The notes under the pieces are model-generated. The model worked only from the letters and a program-made list of their open reading frames with translations. It was not told the origin of the DNA and ran no database searches. From positions 10,548,872 through 10,612,871 of the forward strand of contig NC_079485.1 in the NCBI RefSeq assembly GCF_026230105.1: a stretch of DNA of 64,000 bases, read 5' to 3'. Shown one piece after another: positions 14,601-26,699 of the stretch; the first letter of the stretch is position 1, and every line of letters begins with the position of its first letter. The translations under genes and the position numbers were made by a program. Source of the stretch: Diorhabda sublineata. Taxonomy: Eukaryota; Arthropoda; Insecta; Coleoptera; Chrysomelidae.

Positions 14601-17600
14601 AGCAGCCCTTATATTTATTATTCGAATAATATAAGCTTTTCTATGTTTCTCTTTATTGTATTGAACATAATATTTACAGAGGAATATATACTATAATTCT
14701 ATCAATTTAGGTAAATCGTCTCCCGTTTCTGAAGTTTCAACATCCCATTCGATGAAACCAAACATAATGAAAATATGTTAGTATGTATATTGTGTTTTCG
14801 TGATGCTATTTTGTACATTACATAATGGTGTTAAAACTGACATTTAAAACGAAGAAGACACTCTCAGAGACAACTTAGAAAGTCGTTGCGGTTAACAGAT
14901 AAAAATTAAGAACAATAAGTACATAATTATAGATAAATTTAGTTTTATGATTTTAAACTCTCAGCGGCAAACAAAAAATTGTATTTAGTAGGATTTAGAC
15001 TAACATTCATAGCTGACGTTTGTTATGGTGACGAATTTAATACATCATTTGGAAAGAATACTTCAGTTATTTAGGGATCATTACTTGCAGTATTGAATTT
15101 TACCACATCTTTTAAAAATTCAAAATGTGTGGTGGCAATAAAACCGTCATAGATGCTTAACAAAAGTTGATAATTTATTTATTATTGAGGTTATTTCATA
15201 TATATACTGTTGATTATTTTATTTTAACAGTTACACTACTCGACGGGATATGAAGGTTATGCAATTATACCGATAACTATATTCTATATATTCTATAATT
15301 TTCTATCAAATCTTACATATTTTTGTGAATTTTAGTGTTTTATTTTTTATGTAATTTGTACAATTATGACTTCAAGCATCTCATGTTACGCTGAAGTAGT
15401 CAATAAATGCATTTCTGTCTATGAGAAGACGGTTTGTGCATCAGATGTCCGGTGTGGTAACAGTAGACATAAAACGAGTTGCTGATTTAAAGAGTTGTTC
15501 CGCCTGTTTTCTTCATTAAACCGGGAACTTATCAGCAGGTGTGAGATTTATTCAGTTTAGGTAGAACAATATCACAATTTCAGTTCATAAACCAAATACA
15601 AATCACAGTGGTTCGTTTTGAAATATTTATGTCAAGAAAACTTACTGAACTAAAGATGTTGTTGCTAGATTTTTTGCGAGTAAATACTTTTTCCCTTCAT
15701 TTTTGTAAGATGTAATCAAATACATCGGTTTACTTTAAATTTTAATTAAAAATACTATACTAATTATACCCCTTGATAAATTTTATAGAAAACTCTAAGC
15801 GATTGTGAATAGATTTCGAAGGCCACTCGATCCTCCTTGAAAATTAAAATTTTTAACGGGTTGATGGTGTGAGTTAAATGAGTACTTTTACGAATGTAAG
15901 TATTATGGTAAAATGTGTTCCCATTGAAATCAAGGTCGACACATTTAACAACTTTTCCTGAAAGTTATTACCTCCGCAGTTATTTAAGTTAGTAGTTTTT
16001 GTTGAGGCCCTCTCGACAAATTAGTTTGTTTTTAGGATTCTTGTGGTTCTTGAGCCCTAGTCAACGCCAAAGTATGAAGAACTATGAAATGGGATTTACA
16101 TATAATATATTCGCATAGTATATACTATTGAATAAAATAAGTAAAAACAACTTAAATAGTTTTATTTGAAAAAAAGATAATTTTGATGTATTCTGTGAAC
16201 CAAAAACTAGGAAATAATTAGTTAAGTCCTAGGTGGCAGTTATTGCACCACTCCCACTATCAATTTAGGGATTCATTAAACTAAATAATAAAATTTTCGG
16301 GCATACTAACATTTAATGAATATGTAAATAGAAGTTAATATGTATGAGCGTTTGATTGTTGATAGTAATTTCACGCGCCCCACGATTTTATTTTTAATCA
16401 ATCAATGTCCCAGATTGATTAGGTGAATGATGTGATGGATAACTTTAGTTCAACATAGGTATCTTGACAGCGGTTGTCATTGGCACAGGAACAATAATTA
16501 CAAATGTTTAGAAATATTCACAATAACCTCTATTACTATAATTATTCTTAAATTATATTTTGTGCTAGAGCTTGGGGAATTGTAACACTTTATTAATGTT
16601 AGTGGAGCAGTTGAGTGTTTCCTAAAGGTTAGGCAATTAGAGGTCTTCTGATTTCATATATTCTCTTTTACTCAGAAAGTTCATATGGAAATAATAAGTA
16701 AATGAATGGATATTGTGAATGCTGTCGTACTGGACGGTGGTTTTAGGGTTTTGTTAGAGTCAGGTTCTTTGACATATTTCATGGTCATTGTTTCCAGTGC
16801 GAGGTGAAAGCCAAATGAGAGATAGGATTCATAGTTGTGGTAGAAATGGCTTATTACCTTCAACAATAGGTCTAAAGACATTAAGATATCAAGGCGGAGA
16901 TGGATCTATTGGATTTCGGGGTAGACATGTATACTAAGCATCATAATCAAAGCTTAGGACGGATTAGATTTCTGCAAACTCTTAGTAATAGAACCCCAAT
17001 AAAGGTAAATAGGGGTTTAATTGTACTAAATCTCTTTAGCAATTGCCTTTGAGCTCATGGGTATAGTGTTTCCAATTGAGTCGAAACTCGGAAGTCATAT
17101 CGAGTTCTTGTTATTCATATTTCAATTTGATGATTTTCCTTTTGTTATTATTTATATTGTCAACGGAATAAAAGATGTGTGCCAAATTTCAGATCAATAT
17201 ATCATCAGGAATGGGGTTGAATTATAATTGATGAATTTGGACTGAAAAATATCAACAGCAGCTAGTGAAATCGTTAAAGTTACTGAATATCTGTATTAAC
17301 CTAAAAGTTGGAAACTCCCGCCAATGAATAATCGATTAATTGAAAATGCATATCAACAATACTTTTATCATTTGTATTATTCATGTTTTTGAGATTTTGG
17401 TAATGTTTATTTTCAAACACTCTGTATTGAAATTCAATTTAGTCTTTGAAAATCCACAAAAAGCATGCCGACATTCAAAGAAGTTTGTTTTACTTCTGTG
17501 TTCTATAAAACTTCAAAGTGCCGCTGGAATGAGTATTGATTAGTTGGAAAATATAGGGTGGTAATGAAAAAAAAAGGGCTTGACTGACTTGCAAAGGAAG

Positions 17601-18663
17601 ACCCTATTTGGCATTATTGACATTAATGCTATATGCATTTATAATCATCAACGAAAAGCATTCATTCGCGTTAATGAGAAAGCAGGGGTTTCCAGAAAGT
17701 AATATAATATTTATGTAGAGTTAAAACCCTGGGACATCCGATATAAGGTCTCAAGTTTATGAATTTTTCATGTCCTATTACACTAGGCGTCTGTATACAT
17801 GTTATTAAGAATTCACCCCTTCTATTTTGTATTACTCACATGTCGTGATCGCAAACGTTTAGGGAGACCTTTGTTTAAGGGTTAACAATCTACTCGTATA
17901 CCAGTCATTTACAAAGAGCGGGTACTTTATAAAGCTTCTCGATATTCTTTAATTAATTATATACATGAATAATTGGGGGTATTTGAATGTAAATATAAAC
18001 CAATGTCCGACTGTAAATAACGTCAAATCATCTGAATAAGTTCTACAACTGCCAATCCTGACGCTGACACGATCTGAATTTAAAATTGGAATTAACAACA
18101 TATTGTGATATTATTTTCATCTTTGCTATCCTAATAAGTGGGAAAAATTTATACAAACGATATAATTTTTTACTTATAATTTAGTCTCACTTCACTAATC
18201 ATTATTTACAAGTATCTAATTATTATATTAATCACATTACACAAGTTCTCGATTCTCCCATCGCTACAAATTATATACTGAGAGTATTTTTCTAACTCTC
18301 AGTCGTCCATATATTAACTCTCTCAAAAAGGTTCTATTTTGAGAAAAACCGTGCGCAACCCCCAAAATGATCCATAGGAAACATTTTCTGTGTATTTGAT
18401 TTTATATTATAAGTATCGTTTTTAAGATAAGTTGCATATATATATATGTACAATAAAAATTGCAAATTTTGAGTTATCTCTCCAAATATCCCAATTGTTC
18501 CACAAATTCAGTTTATCTGAAAATTATTTGACTATAAAAAATAGTTCAAGCAAAGCAACATAATATTAACTTCGTGTTGTCATGAATGTTAACTGTTTAA
18601 ATATGACATATCTGGTGTCGTGTCCCGACGACAAAAATTGTCAATTTGCCAAGAGAAACTTAA
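14601..18663. other. noncoding stretch, nothing recognised
   Basis: No domain, RNA gene or element boundary stands out. Two stretches have slightly higher GC: 15366-15480, where an ATG opens a 39-codon cysteine-containing frame, and 16600-17100. I could not link either to a family. Confidence 0.5.
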
Positions 18664-20178
18664 CCTATGTGATGTTATCCGCTGATTACCACCACGAATA
18701 TTTTTTTATAAAATACTGAACTTTTGCGAAAATATGTCAGTAGAGGAGACAGATAATGACATTATAATAGGCTACAAAATTTCACTACCAAAGATTAGAT
18801 GGATAAAACATTTTTAAACATATATATAAATTTCGCGATTCTAAACCGAAGAATTAACAGATAAAGGAAAATTCTTGAACTATTACAAATTTCACCCAAT
18901 TAGGAATCAATTAACCAAAAATTGTGATGTAAGTACTTTTTATAACGCCAAAAAAAATTCATAAAGTTTACGTTTAAGCGCCGACGCACATCGTTCGTTT
19001 TGATATCGAATCCTCAAAATTTTTCCAAATTTCCTTTAACTATTATTGTATTTTTATCCAAATTTAATTATTACATAATTCACATATATGTGTACACAAC
19101 CTCACATCTTTGATATTTGCACATATGTAGTGATTATACCTGATACAAGAAACACATTTTATGTTTTGGTCACCATAGTATAGGCATTTTTTGACATATC
19201 CGTGCTGGAATGGATGATGTATATCAAGTATTGGCGGTAGTCATTCGGGCTAAAATATATATACACAATAATATTTTCAATAATAATTCCAGTGTAAAAT
19301 ACTATATACACTCAACAATTCCGGGCATCTTTTTGAATGGGACAATTAAAATGTCATTACTTCTAAATTTATGATATCTCCCGTTTGTCGCACATATGCT
19401 ATTATCCTTTCATAGTAATATTTTTCCTTTTTACTACAATTCACCAAAGGGTCAATTAAATTAACTACATTTTCTTCCAGATTCCAGATAAAAATAAAAT
19501 TTTTGTTAATAGGCTCCTTATTGAGTGTCCTTTGCAATAGTTGAAGAAAATTTGGAAAAATTTTGGGGATTCGATATCAAAACCAAGGATTGCGTCAGCT
19601 CTCAAACGTAAACGTAAACTTTTCTAGATTCTATATTGAGTATCCTCCGCAATAGTTAAATAAAATTTGAAGAAATTTGGGGCTTCGACTTCAAAACGAA
19701 CATACGTGTCAACTCTCAAATGATTTTTTTTTGAAGTTGTTAAAAATACTTACCTTACAATTTCTTGTTAATAGATTCTATATTGAGTATCCTTCGCATT
19801 AGTTAAATAAAATTTGAAAAAATTTGGGACTTCGACTTCAAAACGAACGATGGTTCATCCCAGCGCTCCAACGTAAACTTAATGACTTTTTTGGTGTTAT
19901 AAAAAATAGTTACATCACAATTTTTGATTAATTGTTTTCTAATTAGGTGAACTTCGTAATAGTTAAATAATTTTTTTGAGTTTCAAAATCGTGAAATGTG
20001 TACAAAAACACATGGTTAAAGAAAATTTTATCCACTTAATTCTCAATTTTTGGTAGTGAAATGATGTAGCCTATTATAATGTCTTTATACGTATGTCTCC
20101 TCTATCGACAGCAAAAGATCAGATTATTTTGTAAAAAAATATTGGTGCTAGAAATCCGTGGGTAACTTCACACGGGTG
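18664..20178. mobile_element. foldback-like element with long inverted arms
   Basis: The two ends are long inverted repeats. Left arm 18664-19060 matches the reverse complement of the right arm. Shared blocks include GACATTATAATAGGCTACA (18758-18776 and, inverted, near 20070), TTTCACTACCAAA, AGAGGAGACA and the outer AATATTTTTTTA. The inner part of the left arm (18900-19050, TTGATATCGAATCC and CGTTCGTTTTGA) matches units of the right arm. The right arm is longer (about 19507-20178) because this inner unit is repeated. A unique centre of about 450 bp (19060-19506) carries no recognisable protein. Long inverted ends made of internal tandem repeats are the hallmark of Foldback-type elements. I infer a nonautonomous foldback transposon about 1.5 kb long. 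No unambiguous target duplication was seen. Confidence 0.75.
19507..20000. repeat. tandem units in foldback right arm
   Basis: Four diverged units begin near 19507, 19623, 19770 and 19930. Each has a version of ATTGAGTATCCTCCGCAATAG, then GTTAAATAAAATTTGA, TTTGGGGCTTCGA and TCAAAACGAAC. Spacing varies (about 116, 147 and 160 bp) because segments between blocks were lost or gained. The left arm holds one inverted unit only, so the array grew on one side. Confidence 0.7.
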
Positions 20179-20301
20179 GAACTTAAGGTGATTATAAATT
20201 TATTAGAAATACTTGAAAGTACACTGCGTTCCGACATCTATAACTTAGCCACTAGAGATAACATAAACTTCTCCGAAATCTTCTGTCAACTCCTCTGACT
20301 G

Positions 20302-20340
20302 TTGTATTATATATTATATATTATTATATATTATATTTTT
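20302..20340. repeat. TATTA-rich simple repeat
   Basis: Repeats of TATATTA about 38 bp long, just beyond the foldback element. Confidence 0.8.
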
Positions 20341-20812
20341 ATGTGAAATTAATGCGCTCAGTTGCTAAGCATTAAGGCGACAGGTGTGTGAGAGAATTTT
20401 TTTCACCATTTTGCTTCCATGAAGAAACTGTTTATTACAGCCAGCGAAAAATCTAATGTGGAACTAAAAATGAGTGGTTTCAATCTGGAATTCGATCTAA
20501 TATGCCTGTTTTGTCGATATTTGAAGTTTTAAAAACTGTTTCTATTGTTTGCGTTACTTTTCACAACTTTCTCCACCTTTTATATTTCCTATTATAAAGA
20601 AAAGTTATTGTCAATAATCTTCGGAATCGATAGGCTGCTGAAAATTTTTATTACTACCACCATTGTGAAGACCTTTAAAGAATACTCATTGTTTATCGAT
20701 ATTGAATAGATTATCGTGGAAAATGTAATTATACCCCCCTAGAACCCTTAAACCATTCATTATTGCCTCAAAATCTAACCAAGTAGAATCTACTTGTAAA
20801 GCACTGAGTGGT

Positions 20813-21240
20813 TATACAGTGTGTTCATAAAGAACCGTAGCTTGTTAATATTTCGATTTATGTTGATTAAAAGCTTTGGAGGCGATTAGTAGTATATCGG
20901 GTGCACCAACAAACAAGTAGTAGATTTTTTTGTCATAATTTGTGTTTAAATATTATGCATTATTTTTCAATGCTAATAATCAAAAGTGTTCATTATATTA
21001 TGGTACTTTTAACTATGTGTACCCAACGGGAGATAGCTCACTTATTCAATGATAGGTATCCAAATTACCAAAAGTGCAGTTTAATGATTGTGAAACTTAT
21101 AAAGAATTGGTTTAAACTAATAATCGACATAAACTGAACGACCAAAGAGCGTAACTAATGATGAAAAATCATTGGAAGTTATGGCAAGTTTTTTTATAAA
21201 ATATTTGTACATACATTCGGAATTGCCTTACAATATGATG
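20813..21240 (+). mobile_element. IS630/Tc1-mariner-type transposase N-terminal relic
   Basis: Conceptual translation across frames gives REIAHLFNDRYPN (about 21025-21065), then a degenerate HTH segment with KVQFNDCETYKELV, then NDEKSLEVMASFF-like sequence and YIHSELPYNM near 21150-21235. The order of REIA-LFN-RYP, recognition helix and NDEKS-EVM matches the N-terminal DNA-binding region of an insect transposase group in the IS630/Tc1-mariner superfamily, as I remember it. The likely 5' end is the TACAGTGTGTTCATAAAGAA string at 20815. The catalytic domain does not follow, so the element is truncated and has stops. Confidence 0.5.
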
Positions 21241-22034
21241 TAAGTATAGGATCCATCTGTAAGATTATTTACTACGTTAACTGTAGAATGAATAGCTGAA
21301 ATTATGCAGTTTTGTCGTTTTTATTTGTAATTTAACAGGTTATGGAAAACTGAAAATATGTACAGAGTGTATTATTTATGGCAACTTTCTATCAGTGTTT
21401 AGTTTGAATGAAACATTGATTTAATAATTGATTAAGTAATACTTCAGATTAAATAATTATTCTAAAAATGTGAATACTGTTTTTGCCATAATTAATTTGT
21501 ACATTTCCGGTACATTTGATATGATAAAAACGACAGGAAACGTTAAATGACCTCCTCAAGCAGGAAATGATAAATTTGTCAACAAGTACCTAAGAGCATT
21601 TAGCTAATATATCATAGGTAAGATTATAAAGATTTTACAGGTACAGGTGTGTTCGAAGAACGATATAATTTTATTCTTTATTTTTGTGTAACCATTCATT
21701 GCTTGTAAGTGATATTTGGAATGATCAAAAAATTCATAAAAAGCTGATAAACTCAATATAAATCGAAAGATGGTTATTGGAATGAATTGTTTCTTGACTG
21801 GTGCTGAAGAACCAATATTTTACCAAACCACCAATTCAGGTTTAAACTACAACATAGTATCATCGAACTAGTACATATGGTAGTGAACACTATAAATCGT
21901 GTTTTTGGGGGCAAAAACGTTTATAATAAACTCTACTTGAACATACTTGACAGCTACCCGTACGAGATACAGTGAATTTACTTGACAACAGTGAACAAAC
22001 AAAATAAGCTGACATATTGGATTTGTATCCTTTT

Positions 22035-22036
<2 letters not shown>

Positions 22037-22099
<63 letters not shown>
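22037..22099. repeat. (TA)n microsatellite
   Basis: About 31 uninterrupted TA units. Confidence 0.95.
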
Positions 22100-22102
<3 letters not shown>

Positions 22103-22477
22103 TTCCTACATACACATACAAATTATCAAAGAAAACAGTGAGGAATTCTGTCACTGGACATCAGTCCTAACATTCTTATCATCATATCCACAAACAACCA
22201 ACCATTACCATGTGGTAATAAATAGGACAAAAAGTACGTTTGGGATATGATACTTTCGCCTTTTCATTTCTTATTCTTCAAAAACAACTGAATGTTTTTC
22301 ACTAAGTGAAATTCATTCAACTTGAATGAGTCGACGCCATGACATATGGAAGTTTGTGGAGTTGATAAAGTTCATTCAGTAAAATTAATTTTAAACCCGC
22401 TTATAGTAGCTTTACCTGTATGTAGGTTGTGAGCTTGTTTGTTTGCTTATAAATCATCTTTGGACTGAGAGCACATG

Positions 22478-22530
22478 GCTTCGATCACCGTACTGGAAAT
22501 TAAGCACTTCAACAACCTTACCAACTACAC
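22478..22530 (+). ncRNA. possible 5S rRNA-like fragment
   Basis: CGATCACCG (22482-22490) and AAATTAAGCA (22497-22506) occur in order, separated by six extra bases. In insect 5S rRNA these two strings are adjacent (the second overlaps box A of the internal promoter). The rest of a 5S gene is not convincing: the downstream segment has only a loose ACTGGAT match to the ACTTGGATG region. If real, it is a decayed pseudogene or a 5S-derived SINE head. Chance is the alternative. Confidence 0.25.
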
Positions 22531-22913
22531 CTTTTAAGACTGGATACTAGTTTCGACTAGAGGTAGGTAAATAAGCAGCGAGTTTCATTCATTATTATCT
22601 TAAGTTTATTGTGCTTTGAAAGCATGCTTCATAGTTTTTAAAAACTAAAAAAGCTCTCATAAATATTTTATTGCTGTTATATTTTATATTATGACCTTAC
22701 TACTAATAAAAAAACTGTTCTTATACTTCGGTTAAACTCTTGTAGACTGGTCGATTCGTTAAGGTTCAATGAAGTAAATAATAAGCCTATTTTTTCAAGG
22801 CACATTTTTTTAAGGTAGGATAATTGTTCTTTCCATTAGTTTCGTTTAGTCAAAGCAGTAGTTACTTTGTAAATAAAACACATTGTGGAAACATGTAGCG
22901 AAATTGCTAAATA

Positions 22914-22914
22914 C

Positions 22915-22985
<71 letters not shown>

Positions 22986-23038
22986 CTGTATATATATATA
23001 TATATATTATATCTGTATATATATATATATATACAGAT
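22914..23038. repeat. (TA)n microsatellite with ATCTG interruptions
   Basis: A long TA tract is interrupted twice by a TATATCTGTATA motif and bounded on both sides by CAGATA strings. It abuts the 5' end of the mariner relic that follows. Confidence 0.9.
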
Positions 23039-23041
23039 ACA

Positions 23042-23777
23042 GATGGTGTCTTTGAGTAATTTCGGTTTTCATATGTGAAAACTTCTACATCGTAACTTGA
23101 TATGACTGATAATTCTATAACAGCTCCACTTTCTGATAAATATTTTTTCTTTGCTTATTAACGACACAGTACGTTTTTGAAATAAATAGTATGGAATGCG
23201 ATAAAAATGAAATTCGTGTATTGTTAAGACATTATTGGAAGGAAGAGTTTAAAGCAGTTGTGAAGTTAGGGGAAATATATGAAATTGAAGGGGAAAACAC
23301 AGTTAACAAGTTGGTTCAATCGCGTTAATAGTGGAGATTTGGTGCTTGAATATGGTTTGTTCGTTGAATTCATCTAAGCAGCTCGAACTTGGAAAATCAG
23401 TGGTCCGGATATCAATGCCGAGGTATATAGTGGACAGCTAATGCGAACGTATGAGATTTTATCGGAAAAATATCCAGATTTAGTTAACCGAAAGCGGGCA
23501 ATGCTAAACCACATACTGCGAAAGCTACACAAAATAAAATCGAAGAACTTAATGGGTATGGAACTCATACCGCATCCAGCATTTAGTTCGGACCTTTGCC
23601 ACTGAATCCAAAGGAGATTTGGAAATGCATTGCGGCAATTTTTAGCTTCTAATCCAAAAGTATGGTTTTTTCCAAGGCCCATTAGCAATATTTCGGATAT
23701 TAGGGCTTTGTTTTTGAATGATAATACAATAAATAAAGTGAATTGAAATCTGACATTAATTATGAGACACCCTTTAT
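23042..23777 (+). mobile_element. internally deleted mariner element
   Basis: A mariner copy with both ends but no middle. Left end GGTGTCTTTGAGTAATT (about 23045) pairs with the inverted right end AGACACCCTTTATA (23765-23778). From an ATG at 23191 the frame reads MECDKNEIRVLLRHYW and GENTVNKLVQ, typical of the N-terminal HTH, then SGDLVLE. After a jump near 23380 comes the C-terminal catalytic part: DINAEVYSGQLMRTYEIL, KYPDLVNRKRAML, MELIPHPAFSSDL (about 23555-23600) and FLASNPKVWFF. The segment with the first two catalytic Asp residues is deleted, so the copy is nonautonomous. The motif set suggests a different mariner lineage from the other relics here. Its few stops make it one of the less decayed copies. 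Confidence 0.8.
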
Positions 23778-25485
23778 ATCTAATCTAGACTCGTGTCATA
23801 TACACACAGGGACACTGTTTCCGCCGATCATCGGCTATTTTACTAGCAAACAGTGATATTTCACAATTAATGTGACAAAATATGGGAAAAAATTATCCAG
23901 AATACGCTGAATCAGAAAATAGACCTAGTATTCCTTAGAAGCCTAAAATTATAATAAAGGATCATCTTTTATATTTGTTCAAATGCTTATCATGATGTTA
24001 ATTATTTAAAATAGTTCGTAGTAACCAGTAAGTAGAGACATACAATACAAACACATTTGAATTAGTTTATTTAGACCGTCAGGTTTAAAAGTTTCAAGTT
24101 TCAAAGCGAATTGCCACTTCATTTGTTTTGAACAGTAACTGTTACCTTCAAGCAATAATGTATCACTTTTCGCTTTTAATGCAGAAATAACGATGAAAGA
24201 CATATCAGATATGTTCAAAATATATTCGAAAATAAAATTTGTATAAATATGACCCATTCCGATATCAAAATACAGAATTCATTTTCTTATAATGATTTCT
24301 AACGTTGTCTACTAAAAGTTCACAAAAGAATTGAGTTCAGTTACATCAAGAACGAGCGAGGATGAGGAACAGAGGGGGTAAAAGACGTATCCCCCATTTT
24401 TTTGTTATAGTACGTGGTTGCATCGATATATGCAAGAAATATTAAAACTATCTGATTCCTTACCTCAGAATATTTCATATTTAGCAAGATAAAATCTTGG
24501 ACCATCCTCAAACTCATCTCTAACCAACCAACATTCACCAAATTTGTCCTCAATTTAACTTTTTTTGGGACGTAATCGGTAGAAGCTTCAAACATTTTCA
24601 GCGTTCTTCTCAAACTGCCATAAATCTCTACAGGTTGGTAGAGACGAATTAGGGATTGTAAAAGAAATCCTCAAACTTCAAATTATTAAATTGGTGAACA
24701 TTTCACATTTATATAGCTGAAAACTGTTTTGATACCTTAAAAACTCTATGTATAATCTAAAATCTGAAATTTTATGATTGAGAAAAATAATTTTTCAGTG
24801 TCAATTAAGTTTAATACTGCTTTTATGTAAATTAATGCAAAATGTAGGAAAAATGACAAATTGAACATATATCTAACGTAAGGGTTTGCGCTAAAATAAT
24901 GGCGTAATTTGCTGAATATATTAGTAGGTGGTACAGTTGATTATTCAGACGCAAAATATAAATAAAACTAACCTACTTATTTCTGCAACATGTCTTTAAC
25001 ATAGATTATATCGCGATGTCTGCTTTGAATCGGTTAAGTAATCTATCAGTGATAACTATCTGGTTTAATTATAATCTAGGACACATCTATTCGCGCAAGA
25101 TTTGTAAATATTTGTAACTGTTTGTTACTAACCATAACATTTAGAAAACAATAGTATTTCCCTATCTCATTTTCATTATTTAGTGATGAAAATCAGACAC
25201 TTTTTTAATCGAACACCAGAATTCCAACAAATCGAAGTTAAAATTGCTCCAAATTAAATTTAATATATTTGTTTAAACTTTAACACTTCTCTCTCTCTCT
25301 CTCTCAAATTAAAGAGGTTCTGTGCACATAAAATGTTTTTGTCCCGTGAAAATGTCATTCTATCGATCTGTATGTTCATTTGGTTCATCCCGTGGATTTT
25401 AACGGCCATGAAATCGTTATTTGCGCCAAAATAATTAGCCATTGCAGGGGAATCGATCTGTCTAAAGAACCAAAGCAAATCAAGT
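23778..25485. other. noncoding stretch
   Basis: I recognise nothing here. A short (CT)n run sits at 25288-25304. Confidence 0.55.
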
Positions 25486-25745
25486 CTTTGTCGTCAAAAT
25501 AGCACTTTAGCCAGTAGCATTTTGCTAAACCGACCGGCCGCTCTCCTACACAATCGGCGCTGATGACGTAGTACTTATTTAGAACGGATCTCGAGCGGTT
25601 TAAAATATATCCAAACTTCTAAACTTTATAAGTTTTTTAATATTAATCTTATCGACCTGAAATAAACACCATCATTCTTTTCAAATTTAGTTTTATTCAT
25701 TTTCGTTAAAATAGACTTTTTTTTTAAATTTTTCAAAGCCCAGGG
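25486..25745 (+). repeat. dispersed repeat family A, copy 1
   Basis: Shares blocks with 33825-34045 in the same order and orientation: CTTTGTCGTCAAAATAGC, CCAGTAGCATTTTG, CAATCGGCGCTGATGACGTAG, a GGATC block, a TCGTTAAAATAGA block and a terminal CAAGCCCA-like block. The core is GC-rich compared with its surroundings. I see no coding potential, terminal inverted repeat or Pol III box pair, so the class (SINE, MITE or fragment) is open. Confidence 0.7.
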
Positions 25746-26699
25746 GAGTTATTAAAGAAAATTTAGGTATACAGAGTGAATGTAGTTCTAGAAAGATTGA
25801 TCAGTTTTGGAGGATACATAATGCTCTTTTTCTTGAGCTTATGAATGAACTTATTCCTAATAAGCTGCCCCGTCAATTTCTCAAGGTTTCTTCTTTATGG
25901 CTTCTTCACAGGTTCCACAATTGATACGTTAATGGTAATTTCTCCAATTCCTTGTGTATTGGCCCATTTTGCACTTAGACTTCGTATGGGTTGGATGCTC
26001 ATGCCTGCATAATACACATTTAGTATAATTATTGGCTCCTTAGAATTTCATTAAATTAAAACTTGTAGTTGATGACGTTTCTCTCGCAAAATTTCAAAAC
26101 TTACAGAGTTAGTTGCTGCTTGACTTCTAGGAGTAATAACCAGAATTCGAATGAACTATTCCATTTGCTAGTGAAGATCAACCTTATTTTTATTGCTTTT
26201 ACTCAGATAAAATTTCCTCGTAATTCAAATGAATTAACTACACCTTTCATTTATTTCCAAAACAACAATAAATATAATGAACAAAATAATCAACTGAGCG
26301 TCATTATTTTCGAACGACAAATGTTGCTATCTAAAAAACAGGTTATTATGATTCAATTCTATTGTCTGTATTACGATTAACATTTACAATGAACTAGCAA
26401 ATAGAGAATCACAGTTTTTATGTTCCCATAAGAAAGACTCGTAAATTATAAACTATAAAAAGTGTTTAACACCTGCTGTTGGTGTGTGGGTTTTCCTGTT
26501 ATTAACTAACGTGATTTTTGCATAATTTTGGCATATTCATTTGAATAATAGACTCTTTTCAATTCAATGAATGGAGAATCACGAGGTTTGTTCAAATTAA
26601 ATTAATTTTGTATACACACCAATGTATATATGTTTGTATCTTTGAGGATCTCATATACACTGTGACACAAAGGATCTATTGTGTCCCCCTTTCTTGCTG
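25746..26699. other. noncoding stretch
   Basis: No recognisable feature. The 103-codon open stretch at 26069-26380 is Asn/Gln/Ile-rich low-complexity translation of AT-rich DNA and has no domain signature. Confidence 0.5.

Noticed and set aside
15366..15485. 39-codon ATG frame with several Cys residues
   Set aside because: No signal peptide, splice context or family resemblance; chance is sufficient.
22017..22250. Open frames through the (TA)n tract giving long Tyr-Ile runs
   Set aside because: Translation of a microsatellite, as are similar frames at 7470-7667 and 62158-62388.
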